Positions 9,978-22,142 are shown, counted from the stretch's first letter. The stretch: 64,000 nucleotides of DNA from Ignatzschineria sp. F8392 (GCF_002252045.1 NZ_NEFF01000005.1:1-64000); one strand, 5' to 3'. The notes: generated from the letters alone by a model not told the origin. Made by a program: numbers and translations.

Positions 9978-10666
9978 TTTTTCGCTCCTAATTGATCATC
10001 TGCCAACTCAATATGCTCAGCATGTGCAATCTCTTCGAGGGCATCTTTTGCCTCATCTGCAAGACCTAAACCATCTTGTTGATGAGTAATAATTTTATAT
10101 CCGATCTCAAGATAACGCAGAATTAGAAGGAGAAAACCGATGGGAACAATCATCGTAATATGCCAACGTCTAATCCCAAAACGATCGAGATCTTCGGCTA
10201 AAGTTCCAAGTTTGTAGAAATTAAGCACCCAATCTAAGCTAGCAAAGAGCATAATTCCACCATATAGGAGACATGCTCCTAGACCAATATAGGCTAGAAA
10301 ACGCTTTATCGGCTTATGAAATAATTTAACTAAGGCATCGACACCAATATGCCCGCCGATACGCACGCCATACGACATACAGAAGAAGATTAACCAAGCA
10401 AAACAGGCTGCGGTAAAGCGATTAGACCAGTTCATTGAGGTTGCAAGATCCATCATTGCATCCCCTACATCGAGGAAAAAATCTTCCAATTTTGATGGCT
10501 CATCCCCGGCAACCCAATCCGCTAAGCTATAAAAGGGGGTATAGAGATTATTGAGCATCGTATAGATAAAAGTCACGAAGGTCATCGCGCTTAAAATGAG
10601 AACTGTGACAAATTTTTCAATCTGCTGCCAGCCCCTATCAAGTTTTTGATATGTACTGATAAACAT
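9974..10666 (-). CDS. dctQ: TRAP transporter small permease (DctQ)
   Basis: Small four-helix membrane subunit that pairs with DctM. The 230-residue protein has hydrophobic segments near residues 19-40, 88-105, 127-147 and 170-190, with the GVRIGGHIGVDAL segment typical of DctQ (usually R-x-G-x-H-I-x-V-D). It carries an insertion between the first two helices (about residues 45-80) and a charged acidic C-terminal tail, so it is somewhat longer than the usual 160-200 residues. Start supported by AGAGGATTTCGA before ATG. Confidence 0.92.
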   Translation of the reverse strand: MFISTYQKLDRGWQQIEKFVTVLILSAMTFVTFIYTMLNNLYTPFYSLADWVAGDEPSKLEDFFLDVGDAMMDLATSMNWSNRFTAACFAWLIFFCMSYGVRIGGHIGVDALVKLFHKPIKRFLAYIGLGACLLYGGIMLFASLDWVLNFYKLGTLAEDLDRFGIRRWHITMIVPIGFLLLILRYLEIGYKIITHQQDGLGLADEAKDALEEIAHAEHIELADDQLGAKK

Positions 10667-10698
10667 TCGAAATCCTCTCTTTTTTTACATACAGGGAT

Positions 10699-10783
10699 CA
10701 ACTCCCCCTAGCCAATAGTAATGCGGTAGTAATGCAATGCATAATCAATAGTAGTTAATCTATTGTTCGGCTAAGGGGAGTGA
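10699..10783 (-). promoter_or_regulatory. Long hairpin between dctP and dctQ
   Basis: Arms ACTCCCCCTAGCC (10701-10713) and GGCTAAGGGGAGT (10769-10781) pair at 12 of 13 positions and enclose about 55 bases. It lies in the 147-bp gap between dctP and dctQM. There is no clear U-run, so rather than a full terminator it is likely to stabilise the dctP 3' end or attenuate transcription, which would give more binding protein than permease. The role is inferred. Confidence 0.6.
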
Positions 10784-10813
10784 TTAAATTTTGATGATAT
10801 TAAGAAGGGGTTT

Positions 10814-12254
<1,441 letters not shown>

Positions 12255-12851
12255 TCAAGGATATAGACTTTTCCCAGTTGCATCGATTGCGACAATAAGA
12301 GGCAACTTTTTAACCTCTAAACGCCGAATCGCCTCAGGGCCAAGATCCTCAAAAGCGATCACCTCTGCTGCAAGAACACATTTGCCCATTAAGGCCGCTA
12401 CGCCTCCGATTGCAGCAAAGTAGACTCCTTGATTTTCTTTTATCGCTTCAATCACCTCTTGACTGCGACTTCCCTTACCTATCATCGCGACTAATCCCGC
12501 CTCAATCAATTGAGGAGAGTAAGCATCCATACGGCTTGCTGTTGTTGGGCCCACAGAACCGATCGCCTCTCCCGGCTTAGGAGGACAAGGTCCGGCGTAA
12601 TAGATTACCTCTCCTCCAACCTCTATCGGCAGCGACTCTCCCCGGGAGAGCATCTCACTCATCCGTTTATGTGCAGCATCGCGACCGGTATAGAGAGAAC
12701 CGGTCAAATAGACTAGATCTCCTGCTTTAAGCGTTGTTAAAACCTCCTGTGTCAGTGGAAGTGTCAACTCCTTGCTCGCTCCTTGCCCACCTGATTGTCC
12801 ATCTAATTGCTCATCTGATCGTTCATTTGATCGCTCATTTGATTGCTTCAT
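12255..12851 (-). CDS. Class I fumarase / tartrate dehydratase-type hydro-lyase, beta subunit
   Basis: Corresponds to the C-terminal domain of class I (iron-sulfur) fumarase and to TtdB. It pairs with the alpha subunit encoded just upstream to hydrate/dehydrate a C4-type hydroxy acid such as malate/fumarate or tartrate. Family segments present: GRDAAHKR, YYAGPCPPKPGEAIGSVGPTTASRMD and MIGKG. The open frame reaches 12887, but the ATG at 12851 is preceded by GGAGG at good spacing and is preferred (198 residues). The first 25 residues are a repetitive polar tail (SNERSNERSDEQ) not usual in this family, encoded by a short imperfect DNA repeat. Substrate not determinable from sequence. Confidence 0.9.
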   Translation of the reverse strand: MKQSNERSNERSDEQLDGQSGGQGASKELTLPLTQEVLTTLKAGDLVYLTGSLYTGRDAAHKRMSEMLSRGESLPIEVGGEVIYYAGPCPPKPGEAIGSVGPTTASRMDAYSPQLIEAGLVAMIGKGSRSQEVIEAIKENQGVYFAAIGGVAALMGKCVLAAEVIAFEDLGPEAIRRLEVKKLPLIVAIDATGKSLYP

Positions 12852-13035
12852 TAATTCCTCCGATCTTATTGATTCTATCAACTTCATCTTCTCCCTTAGC
12901 TGAATTGATTATCGATACATTAGTTATTGATGTATTAAATATTGATGTACTAGTTATCTATAAATTGGTTTAAGCTACTTTAAGCTACTTTCCCCACCGA
13001 TACTCTTAAGATAACCGGCAATCACCTTAATGCTG

Positions 13036-13878
13036 CTATAAGACCCCTTCTGCATGGCGATTAGCATGGCAACCAATATTCACAGCAACAGGAAGACCGG
13101 CAATATGGGTTGGATAGAGATTGATATTGACAGCTAATGCTGTCGTTCTTCCGCCAAAGCCAGCAGGACCAATCTCAAGAGCATTAATCTTCTCCAATAA
13201 TTCTGCTTCAAGCGCCGCTAAAAAGGGATCTTCATGATCAATATCGATCGGTTTTAAGAGCGCCTTTTTACTCAAGAGTGCCGCTTTCTCCATTGTTCCG
13301 CCTACGCCGATACCAACAATAATTGGGGGGCAAGGATTCGATCCGGCCTCTTTGACCACCTGTAAAATAAATGCCTTGACGCCCTCTAAGCCATCACTCG
13401 GCTTTAACATCTTCAGCTGGCTCATATTTTCACTCCCAAATCCTTTAGGGGAGACGGTTATCTTCAACTGATCGCCGGCAACAATATCATAGTGGATAAC
13501 GCCGGGGGTATTATCACCGGTATTGACCCGATCAAAAGGGCTCTTTACCACAGAATTACGCAGATATCCTCGACGATACCCTTCCCGAATTCCAGCATTA
13601 ATCGCATCTTCTAATAATCCACCCTCGATATGAAGATCCTGCCCTAATTCCACAAAAACAACTGTCTGCCCGGTATCTTGGCACATTGGGCGCCGCTCCC
13701 GCTTAGCAAGGTCCGCATTCTCAATAATCGTCTGTAAAATATTACGCCCTAAAGGAGAGCTCTCATTTTGCATACAATCACCAAGGCATTGATAAATATC
13801 ATCACTCAATGAGGTATTTGCCTCAATAGAGAGCTCTGCCACCAAGTCGGTAATAGCGGCGACATTAATTTTACGCAT
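13036..13878 (-). CDS. Class I fumarase / tartrate dehydratase-type hydro-lyase, alpha subunit
   Basis: Corresponds to the N-terminal 4Fe-4S domain of class I fumarase and to TtdA. The 280-residue protein shows the three conserved cysteine contexts: PMCQDTGQTVVF (Cys66), SNPCPPIIVGIGVGGT (near 184) and NIGCHANRHAEG near the C-terminus. The cluster acts as Lewis acid for reversible addition of water. It starts within the last 8 bases of the DUF4387 gene and is followed after about 180 bp by the beta subunit, so the two subunits are separate proteins, unlike E. coli FumA. Strong ribosome site GGAGGGGAGTA. Could be a fumarase or act on a related hydroxy acid made by the neighbouring enzymes. Confidence 0.93.
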   Translation of the reverse strand: MRKINVAAITDLVAELSIEANTSLSDDIYQCLGDCMQNESSPLGRNILQTIIENADLAKRERRPMCQDTGQTVVFVELGQDLHIEGGLLEDAINAGIREGYRRGYLRNSVVKSPFDRVNTGDNTPGVIHYDIVAGDQLKITVSPKGFGSENMSQLKMLKPSDGLEGVKAFILQVVKEAGSNPCPPIIVGIGVGGTMEKAALLSKKALLKPIDIDHEDPFLAALEAELLEKINALEIGPAGFGGRTTALAVNINLYPTHIAGLPVAVNIGCHANRHAEGVL

Positions 13879-14290
13879 TACTCCCCTCCTCTGTTGAGTT
13901 GACTGAAGAAGCTAATTGAAACTGAAAATTGACAAGTGGGCGATGTTGCTGTGCGCCGTAAACATCCTTCTCCCCTAAAGCACCTGAAGAGATTGGCCGA
14001 ATGATTGTGATCTTCAATGCTTTTGCCGGATCAAAATAGACAACATTGAGAACCTGGTCGGGCGTGATGCCATAGAGATCTGCAAAAGATTCAGGAGTGA
14101 TAATCTTCGCTGCCTTACAGCGCTGATAAAATGCCTCTTCAATAAAGATAATATCGAAGCAGAGTTCAAAGGGGCCGGCATTCTTACTCCGTATTACCGA
14201 GGCAACCTCTCGTAGAGTGTAAGTGGTCATCGCTTGTGATGCGCCTTGATGATCTTGATGATCTTGACTATCTTGTTTTCGAGTTAACAT
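13871..14290 (-). CDS. DUF4387-family protein
   Basis: A 139-residue protein whose core (from about residue 21, TYTLREVASVIRSKNAGPFEL, then DIIF and KIITPESFADLYGI) matches the DUF4387 family, which is commonly encoded next to, or fused with, DUF1446/AtuA-like proteins; the DUF1446-like gene is directly upstream here. No enzymatic activity is established for the family. The frame extends to 14326, but the ATG at 14290 has an excellent GGAGG site six bases upstream; the family core begins about 20 codons later, after a polar QDHQDHQ tail encoded by a short DNA repeat. Overlaps the fumarase alpha start by 8 bp, indicating tight coupling to that enzyme. Confidence 0.85.
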   Translation of the reverse strand: MLTRKQDSQDHQDHQGASQAMTTYTLREVASVIRSKNAGPFELCFDIIFIEEAFYQRCKAAKIITPESFADLYGITPDQVLNVVYFDPAKALKITIIRPISSGALGEKDVYGAQQHRPLVNFQFQLASSVNSTEEGSNA

Positions 14291-14411
14291 CCTACTCCTC
14301 CCCCAATAGCTCTTTGAATACTGCATTGAATGGCGTTTTGAATAATTTTTATAGAGCAGTTAAAGAACTGCACTTTTTCTAATTTTTCTAAATTATGGCG
14401 TCGATTCATCC

Positions 14412-15815
14412 CTATTTACCCCCATCAATCTCAAGATATTCAATAGGGAAAAGCTGACTCTCCGACTCAACTTCTAATAGATGATAGAGTGAAAATTGGT
14501 AGACCTCTCCCATCTCTGCATCTGAAGGGGAGAATGGAAATGCGAGATTACCGGCTGTTGAGATTCGGCCTTCATAACCAAAGTGAAGCGCTGTACTTCG
14601 CGCAAAACCACAGATCGCATTCGCTTCCTTTTGTGTCTGAGCACATGCTTCAATAATGATCCCTAACTCCTGAGGAGCCCTATTTTCATCTGCTCGCTCC
14701 GGCAGAAGAGCGATTCCATCTCGTCCATAAATATTGAAGTTGAGATGGAACTCTCCAAAATTACTTGCGGAAAAGTTATCAATCACTCGCTCTTTTACCG
14801 CTGCTAAAATCTCCTCAATCTTCTCAATCATTATTGGATCAGAGACACCGGCGATAGAGATTGTGCGATAACCGATCTTTCTTGCCCCTTCCAGTTTAAT
14901 GCAATACGTTTCACTAGGATCGAAAGTTGTACCACTTACGGCAACCCGACGCTCATCAATTTGAGTAAATTTTGAACCTGTTAAATTGAGCGCTCCCCCA
15001 GGACCAGGAAGATGGTAAGGATCTGACTTTTCATAGAGCGTGTGGGCGGCAACTGAGAGTGTTGTACAACGACGATTATCAGCTAATGGTTCAACAATAA
15101 AATGATCATTCCTCAATGTGCCTAACATGCTATCACTGCCACTTCCAGGGAGTGCTGCAATTGCTGCACACTCTAAAATTTTACCAAGATGAAGTGATAA
15201 AGCGCGATCAAAGCCCTCTCGGATTGCAAAAGCAGCAAAAACAGAAGGATCATAGGCTCTACCTGCCAAAATGAGGTCTACGCCCTGATCGAGAGCCTCA
15301 ATAAATGGGGTTTCTCCCATCTGCCCAACAATCGCACTACTTGCTAATAACATCTCTTCGGTTAATGCTTCTGCCGGTGCTAAAGGAGTAATCTTTCCGG
15401 CTCTTAGTGCGCTTAAGAGTGATTCTTTTGGTAATTCACTGTTGATCACCGCTATTTTTAATTTAAGATGCACTTCCGCTAAGATCTCTTTAATAATCTC
15501 CAAGGTGAGCTGTAGATGAGATGCCGCACCAGCACCACCAGCCGAACCGATAATAATAGGTATCCCCGCCTCTTTTGCGGCCGGAATCATAATTTTCAGA
15601 TCTCGTTTAACCGCCGCTCGATCGGTAAATGATTCTCCACTTCCGAGATAGTAAGGCCCAGGATCGGTTGAACCGGCATCAACGGCAATCACGTGGGGAT
15701 GACGCGCCATCCCTTGCTCAAATGAACTCAATGGAAAACCATATCCCAAAATCGCCGTGGGAGATAATATCCGTAACTCCTCTAAAGCGCCCTCTTTCTG
15801 CAGTTTCTCTGCCAT
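14412..15815 (-). CDS. DUF1446 / AtuA-like protein (acyclic terpene utilisation family)
   Basis: A 467-residue cytoplasmic protein of the DUF1446 family, named after AtuA of the acyclic terpene pathway but widespread in carboxylate and CoA-related gene clusters; its reaction is unknown. Recognisable segments are ILGYGFPLSSFEQGM, VIAVDAGSTDPGPYYLG, PIIIGSAGGAGAASHL, DLILAGRAYDPSVFA and the LTGSKFTQIDERRV stretch. Here it sits directly upstream of the DUF4387 gene and the two fumarase-like subunits and shares their strand, while no other atu genes are seen, so terpene degradation is unlikely. The context suggests a step in metabolism of a small hydroxy- or tricarboxylic acid. Confidence 0.85.
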   Translation of the reverse strand: MAEKLQKEGALEELRILSPTAILGYGFPLSSFEQGMARHPHVIAVDAGSTDPGPYYLGSGESFTDRAAVKRDLKIMIPAAKEAGIPIIIGSAGGAGAASHLQLTLEIIKEILAEVHLKLKIAVINSELPKESLLSALRAGKITPLAPAEALTEEMLLASSAIVGQMGETPFIEALDQGVDLILAGRAYDPSVFAAFAIREGFDRALSLHLGKILECAAIAALPGSGSDSMLGTLRNDHFIVEPLADNRRCTTLSVAAHTLYEKSDPYHLPGPGGALNLTGSKFTQIDERRVAVSGTTFDPSETYCIKLEGARKIGYRTISIAGVSDPIMIEKIEEILAAVKERVIDNFSASNFGEFHLNFNIYGRDGIALLPERADENRAPQELGIIIEACAQTQKEANAICGFARSTALHFGYEGRISTAGNLAFPFSPSDAEMGEVYQFSLYHLLEVESESQLFPIEYLEIDGGK

Positions 15816-15884
15816 CTCTCCTCCTAGTATCTATTTTCTAGTATCTATTAATAGATATCTCGATATGCCTATATTATTTGTGTG

Positions 15885-15970
15885 TTTGTGTGTTTGTGTG
15901 TTTGCATATTTATATGTTTATACGACGTCTATACGTCTATAGATCTCTATTTCTATATATATCTATATAT
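15885..15970. repeat. Low-complexity TGTGTTTG and TATA-rich tract
   Basis: The spacer between the LysR gene and the DUF1446 gene holds three copies of TGTGTTTG (about 15879-15903), then runs of TATATG/CTATA-like sequence. No coding signal is seen. It may contain the promoter of the DUF1446-DUF4387-fumarase unit. Confidence 0.55.
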
Positions 15971-16015
15971 GTTTTATGTATGTTCTATCTATGTCTAATA
16001 TTGTTGATCATCCCG

Positions 16016-16942
16016 CTATTCACTGACGGCAAAATACTCTAAACAGAGTGAAGCGATAATCTTACTCAAGGTCTCCTCTGTATTGGTCATGACCCGTTTA
16101 TTGGAAGTAGCAATATAGAGATTGGTGATCAGAGAAGTACTATGAATTCGATGCATCTGAATATTTTTCTGCTCCTCTTTGGGAAGCAGATCAATACCTT
16201 TACTTGAAAAAATAGTGCAACCCATCGCCTTTGCTACCAATTCGAAAGTTGTTCGAACACTATTGACCTCCAAAATCAGATTTGGCTTACACGCTAATTT
16301 AATCATCTCTGTCTCAATGAGACGTCGATGCCCATTGGGATATGCCGGCAATATCAGTGGTAATACGGCAGCTTTCGCCAATGAAATCCCCTGCTCCGTT
16401 GCCTCGATCTTCATGGAGCGTGGCGCTATTAGATAGAGACTCTCCTTTAAGAGAAAAACAGCATCAAGATCTTGCATATGAACAGGATTGTAGATTAATC
16501 CCATATCGATTCTACCGGTAATGATCCCCTCTTCAATAGAGACTGTTGATTCCTCAATAACACGTAATTTTGCCTTCGGCATCAACTCATGAAAGGTACG
16601 AATAATGGGAACTGAAAAGTAACGCGCTAAAGTGGGAGGAAAACCAAGAGAGACATTCCCCGCAAGCTCAGCTCCAGAAACCGACTCTACCGCCTTTTCT
16701 AACTGCGTTAAAATTTTGCGGCAATGCTCTAAAAAGAGATATCCCGATTCAGTTAATGTGACACCACGCCCATCTCGAATCAGTAGATTCTTACCTAAAT
16801 CGACCTCTAACTGACGAATCTGCCGACTCAATACAGAGGCAGAGATATCGAGATGATTCGATGCTCGAGTAAAGCTGCCAAATTCTGCTACATGGGTAAA
16901 GTAACGTAACTGTTTTAACTCTACCCGATCACTCTTTCTCAT
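16016..16942 (-). CDS. LysR-family transcriptional regulator of the carboxylate module
   Basis: A 308-residue LysR-type regulator with an N-terminal winged helix-turn-helix (about residues 7-66, LKQLRYFTHVAEFGSFTRASNHLDISASVLSRQIRQLE) and a C-terminal periplasmic-binding-like effector domain. It starts 9 bp after the sdhA-like stop codon on the same strand, so the two are probably co-transcribed, and it lies at the centre of the carboxylate genes, which it most likely controls. The effector is probably a pathway acid; no operator could be assigned by eye. Confidence 0.9.
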   Translation of the reverse strand: MRKSDRVELKQLRYFTHVAEFGSFTRASNHLDISASVLSRQIRQLEVDLGKNLLIRDGRGVTLTESGYLFLEHCRKILTQLEKAVESVSGAELAGNVSLGFPPTLARYFSVPIIRTFHELMPKAKLRVIEESTVSIEEGIITGRIDMGLIYNPVHMQDLDAVFLLKESLYLIAPRSMKIEATEQGISLAKAAVLPLILPAYPNGHRRLIETEMIKLACKPNLILEVNSVRTTFELVAKAMGCTIFSSKGIDLLPKEEQKNIQMHRIHSTSLITNLYIATSNKRVMTNTEETLSKIIASLCLEYFAVSE

Positions 16943-16951
16943 CCATCTCTC

Positions 16952-18751
16952 CTAATATGAGCGCTCTTCTGGGGGGATATAGGCCACTTCATCAGTTAAA
17001 GTGAAGTTTCTAACCGGACGATAATCGATCGACACATCACCTTCGGCATCAACCCACGCTAATGTATGCTTCATCCAATCTTGATCATCCCGCTTTGGAA
17101 AATCTTCGCGCGCATGAGCTCCGCGCGATTCCTGACGATTATATGCAGAGGCAACAGTTGTTAATGAACATGCTAAGAGGTTTGCAAGCTCTAAAGTCTC
17201 TACAAGATCTGAATTCCAGATAAGGCTACGATCATAAACTTTAATCTCTTTAAATTGTTGATACGCCTCTAAAATAGCATCATAGCCCTCTTTAAGAGTC
17301 TCCTCAGTTCTAAAGACCGCAACATCTTTCTGCATTGCTCGTTGCATCTGATCCCGAAGTTGTGCAGTGGCAATAGTCCCATCAGCAAAACGAATCTCAT
17401 CAAATCGTTTTAGGCGATCAATGACAATCTCTGCCGGAATCTCAGGCGTAGCGCTTTGAGGATCGATAATCTCTGCACAACGTTTCGCAGCAGCACGTCC
17501 AAAAACAATTAAATCTAATAAGGAGTTGGAACCTAAGCGATTCGCTCCATGCACAGAGACACAGCCCGCCTCACCTAATGCCATCAATCCTTTAACAACA
17601 AAATCGGGATTACCCTCACGAAGAGTTACCACCTCACCATGAAAATTGGTGGGTATTCCACCCATATTGTAATGGACTGTGGGGATTACCGGTATCGGCT
17701 CCCGTGTTACATCAACGCCGGCAAAAGTCATCGCACTTTCGGCAATAGTTGGGAGACGATCAAAGATTATCTCAGGACCGAGATGCTCTAGATGAAGATA
17801 GACATGATCCTTTAAAGGTCCCACTCCTCTTCCTTCCCGAATCTCTAATAACATCGAGCGAGAAACAACATCTCGAGAAGCAAGATCTTTAGCGTTAGGT
17901 GCATATCGCTCCATAAAGCGCTCTCCCTTGGAATTCGTTAAAAAACCACCTTCACCGCGTACCCCTTCTGTAATAAGGCAGCCTGCACCATAAATACCTG
18001 TCGGATGAAATTGAACAAACTCCATATCTTGTAATGGCAATCCTGCACGCGCCACCATCCCGTTACCATCTCCGGTGCAGGTATGAGCAGAAGTTGCTGA
18101 AAAATAGGCGCGTCCATATCCACCGGTTGCCAAAACAGTCATCTTTGCTCGAAAAAGGTGGATCTTACCATCGGTGAGATCCCAAGCTAATACGCCACGA
18201 CACTCTCCATCAACCATCAATAAGTCGAGAGCAAAATATTCAATAAAAAATTCCGCTTCATGTTTCAAACATTGTTGATAGAGAGTATGAAGCATTGCAT
18301 GACCTGTCCGATCTGCAGCTGCGCAAGCCCTTTGTGCCGGCGCTTTTCCATAACGAGCTGTCATTCCGCCTAAAGAGCGTTGATAGATCTTGCCATCTTC
18401 AGTTCGAGAGAAAGGCATTCCATAATGTTCTAACTCTAAAATAGCAGGAATAGCCTCCCGGCAGAGATACTCAATCGCATCTTGATCCCCTAGCCAATCA
18501 GAACCTTTGACCGTATCATACATATGGTAGCGCCAATCATCTTCCCCCATATTCCCTAAAGCAGCAGAAACGCCCCCTTGTGCGGCAACGGTATGAGATC
18601 GTGTTGGAAAGACTTTCGTCACACAAGCGGTCTTTAACCCCTTCTCCGCCATGCCTAATGTTGCGCGTAAACCCGCGCCTCCTGCACCGACAACGACCAC
18701 ATCATATTGATGCTCTACTATTTGGTAATCCTTATAGCTATACCGCCCCAT
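16952..18751 (-). CDS. SdhA-like succinate dehydrogenase/fumarate reductase flavoprotein
   Basis: A 599-residue flavoprotein closely resembling SdhA, which oxidises succinate with covalently bound FAD. Residues about 18-30 form the FAD-binding [23 protein letters not shown] contains the FAD-attachment His; [21 protein letters not shown] and [10 protein letters not shown] carry active-site residues; the C-terminus ends with [23 protein letters not shown], as in true SdhA. The genes for the iron-sulfur subunit (SdhB) and membrane anchors (SdhC/D) are not in the window. It may be a paralogue that borrows SdhBCD encoded elsewhere, or oxidise another dicarboxylate such as a substituted succinate. 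Flanked by LysR (9 bp downstream) and dctP copy 2. Confidence 0.9.
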   Translation of the reverse strand: MGRYSYKDYQIVEHQYDVVVVGAGGAGLRATLGMAEKGLKTACVTKVFPTRSHTVAAQGGVSAALGNMGEDDWRYHMYDTVKGSDWLGDQDAIEYLCREAIPAILELEHYGMPFSRTEDGKIYQRSLGGMTARYGKAPAQRACAAADRTGHAMLHTLYQQCLKHEAEFFIEYFALDLLMVDGECRGVLAWDLTDGKIHLFRAKMTVLATGGYGRAYFSATSAHTCTGDGNGMVARAGLPLQDMEFVQFHPTGIYGAGCLITEGVRGEGGFLTNSKGERFMERYAPNAKDLASRDVVSRSMLLEIREGRGVGPLKDHVYLHLEHLGPEIIFDRLPTIAESAMTFAGVDVTREPIPVIPTVHYNMGGIPTNFHGEVVTLREGNPDFVVKGLMALGEAGCVSVHGANRLGSNSLLDLIVFGRAAAKRCAEIIDPQSATPEIPAEIVIDRLKRFDEIRFADGTIATAQLRDQMQRAMQKDVAVFRTEETLKEGYDAILEAYQQFKEIKVYDRSLIWNSDLVETLELANLLACSLTTVASAYNRQESRGAHAREDFPKRDDQDWMKHTLAWVDAEGDVSIDYRPVRNFTLTDEVAYIPPEERSY

Positions 18752-19097
18752 CTTCCTTCTTCCTCTGCTCTTTCCAAATTCAATTTATGGTTATAAAACT
18801 ACTCTTAAACAGCTTTCTAATAGTGCTTAATTTATTTCTCCATTTCTCTACTTCTCTATTTCTCTACATCTCTCTCAGTTATTTCTCAGCTTTATCAACT
18901 ATTTCCATCTATTTAAAAAGGCTACAAGAGAAACTAACAATATCAGCAGATTACCCCCTTAACATTCCCCTATCCTCACTGTTATAAACGTGAGATCTGA
19001 AGATGTATCACAGCCTGCTGATGATCAATACTTAGGTTCAATCGTTATCCAATCTCTTGTAACCTTTATCTATTATTCGCACGAACCTCACTTTCTC
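18752..19097. other. 346-bp gap between dctP copy 2 and the sdhA-like gene
   Basis: No gene seen. About 18838-18895 is a CT-rich low-complexity stretch with repeated TTTCTCTA units. The rest has no recognisable motif. It should hold the promoter or leader of the sdhA-lysR pair. Confidence 0.35.
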
Positions 19098-20201
<1,104 letters not shown>

Positions 20202-20398
20202 CTACGCTGCTCATATCCTCTGTAGCATGTGATTATTTTCACTTCATTATTGTTATTTTCGTTGTTATCGTTATTTTTTATGTTGTGTAGGTTGCTTAAG
20301 TAACTACTTCTAGTAACTATCTAGTAACTCTTTCGAGTAACTATTTCGAGCTTTTTTATCACGACTATTCCACCTCCTTCTCTTCTTAAGCGCTACTC

Positions 20399-21847
20399 TT
20401 AAGAATGCTGAATCAGCGCCGTTAATTCTCTAAGACTTTTCATCTTCTCTAATTGCCAAACCATCGCTATCAACTCTTCAGAATTCGTTAATAGATCTTG
20501 ATCCCCTGAAAACTGTAGAAGCTGCTCGAACTTCTGCTCTAACTCTATCTTTGACAAAGGATTTTCTGGATCACCTTTCGGGTAGCGAAGCGTTGCGATA
20601 TATTGCTCTCCATCGAGCGTCTCCACTCTAACTTTACCGCGCCACTCCCGCGGATAAGCTACATCAACTTCTGGATCGAAGGTCATCGATACCTTCTTCC
20701 GAAAAGCGATCACTTCTAAATCAGTTAAGCTATATTGTTCAAACTCAAAGAGTCCCGCTCTCCCATGGACAGCAAGTAATCCTAAGACGGTTCCCATCGA
20801 AAACTTCGCCTGATGGATACTTTGTGGTTCAGTGACGGCTCCTAAAACATCAATCGCTGCTTGATGGACAAAAGCCTCCACTTTAACTATCTCGCGATAA
20901 GAGAGCTCTTCATCTCTCATCAGTTGCAAAAGAGCATCACCTGCTGGATGGGTATGTCGACATGAGGCATGATACTTAAAGGATGTTTCAATCGAGGCCC
21001 ATCGCTCCCCTAAACCATCACTTAAAGCGGACGGATCACATTTTTGGGTCATCCCCGCACCTAATCCTTGCGCCCCTTCTAAACTATTCTTTGCGCCTTT
21101 TAGCCCCATTTGAGTCATATAAGCTGCTAATAGTCCATTTGCATTCGCTTTTGCTGTATGAAGTTGCTTAGAATCTGCCGCATCCTCTAAAAAGGCCCAA
21201 ACTCCTGCTGATTGTGTTGCTGCATTGCCGATGAGATTGAGCATCTCCTCCCGATTAAAATTCATCAATTTTCCTACCGCAACTGCCGCAGAGATTGAGC
21301 CAACGGTAGAGGTTGTGTGAAAGACTCGATAATGGGATCTTCCTAAAAACTCTCCTATCCTAATGCCCGCCTCATATCCCATCGTCGCTGCCAACAAAAA
21401 AGCTTCCCCAGATGCATTGAGATCCTCACAGGCGGCAAGCAATGCAGGAAAAACAACGGTTGCAGGATGAAAAACAGAACGATTATGGAGATCATCCTGC
21501 TCTAAGAGATGGCCACAAGCACCATTAACGAGTGCTGCAAAATAGGGGCTACTTCTCTTTTTTGATCCAAAAATAGTACTCGATCCATTATCCGGCCCCA
21601 TCATCGAAGCATATTGACGAAAGAGATCACTCGGATAGAAATCCTTACCCGCTAAAGCAGAGGCTAACCAATCTAAAGTTAATGCTTTCATCCCTTCGAT
21701 CACAGCAAGGGGTAACTCTTGGTATTCCGTTTGAACCAGATACTCAACTAAGAGCGCCGTATGGTGTTTCTCGTCAATATCTGATGCGGTTATAGCCTCC
21801 GGCTCCTCTACAATAAAACAATTCTCTATCTGATTGTTATCACTCAT
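20399..21847 (-). CDS. MmgE/PrpD-family protein
   Basis: A 482-residue protein of the MmgE/PrpD family, which includes 2-methylcitrate dehydratase and cis-aconitate decarboxylase. Recognisable segments are ALTLDWLASALAGKDFY, GACGHLLEQDDLHNRSVFHPATVVFPALLAACE (the conserved D-D-x3-S-xx-HP core), KYHASCRHTHPAGDALL and FDPEVDVAYPREWRGKV near the C-terminus. The family acts on tricarboxylic or related acids by (de)hydration or decarboxylation. No prpB, prpC or acnA genes are adjacent, so a methylcitrate cycle is not supported. As the most upstream gene of the minus-strand carboxylate set it may perform the first step on the imported acid. Good ribosome site (GGGGGAGAG). Confidence 0.9.
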   Translation of the reverse strand: MSDNNQIENCFIVEEPEAITASDIDEKHHTALLVEYLVQTEYQELPLAVIEGMKALTLDWLASALAGKDFYPSDLFRQYASMMGPDNGSSTIFGSKKRSSPYFAALVNGACGHLLEQDDLHNRSVFHPATVVFPALLAACEDLNASGEAFLLAATMGYEAGIRIGEFLGRSHYRVFHTTSTVGSISAAVAVGKLMNFNREEMLNLIGNAATQSAGVWAFLEDAADSKQLHTAKANANGLLAAYMTQMGLKGAKNSLEGAQGLGAGMTQKCDPSALSDGLGERWASIETSFKYHASCRHTHPAGDALLQLMRDEELSYREIVKVEAFVHQAAIDVLGAVTEPQSIHQAKFSMGTVLGLLAVHGRAGLFEFEQYSLTDLEVIAFRKKVSMTFDPEVDVAYPREWRGKVRVETLDGEQYIATLRYPKGDPENPLSKIELEQKFEQLLQFSGDQDLLTNSEELIAMVWQLEKMKSLRELTALIQHS

Positions 21848-21993
21848 ATTATTATCTCTCTCCCCCCTAAAGGCTGGTTGCTATTTCTACCTCTAGAAAA
21901 CAGACTAACGATATTTTTAAGCGCTGCATAGTGCAATTTAAGCATTGCAGAATTGCATTTATAACAATACAGAGAGCGGGGGTAATGAGGAAT

Positions 21994-22037
21994 ATCATGA
22001 AGCAATCATGAAGCAATCATGAAGTAATCTTGAAACA
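21994..22037. repeat. Four-copy 11-bp tandem repeat
   Basis: Consecutive units ATCATGAAGCA (21994-22004), ATCATGAAGCA (22005-22015), ATCATGAAGTA (22016-22026) and ATCTTGAAACA (22027-22037). The unit is about one helical turn. Confidence 0.9.
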
Positions 22038-22142
22038 CAATACCTGTATAAAATCCCCAAAATAGACCCATAAATAAAAGGAGAGAGAGGGGAAGATCGT
22101 TGGAGATCTGAATGGAGATTAGCCCCCGTCCTTAATGAAATT

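Noticed and set aside
14412-15815. Acyclic terpene degradation by AtuA
   Set aside because: Only the DUF1446 homologue is present; the atuB-H genes of the terpene route are missing and the context is carboxylate transport.
20399-21847. Methylcitrate-cycle PrpD
   Set aside because: Family is right but prpB, prpC and acn-type genes are absent and the neighbours handle C4 acids; the specific PrpD name is not justified.
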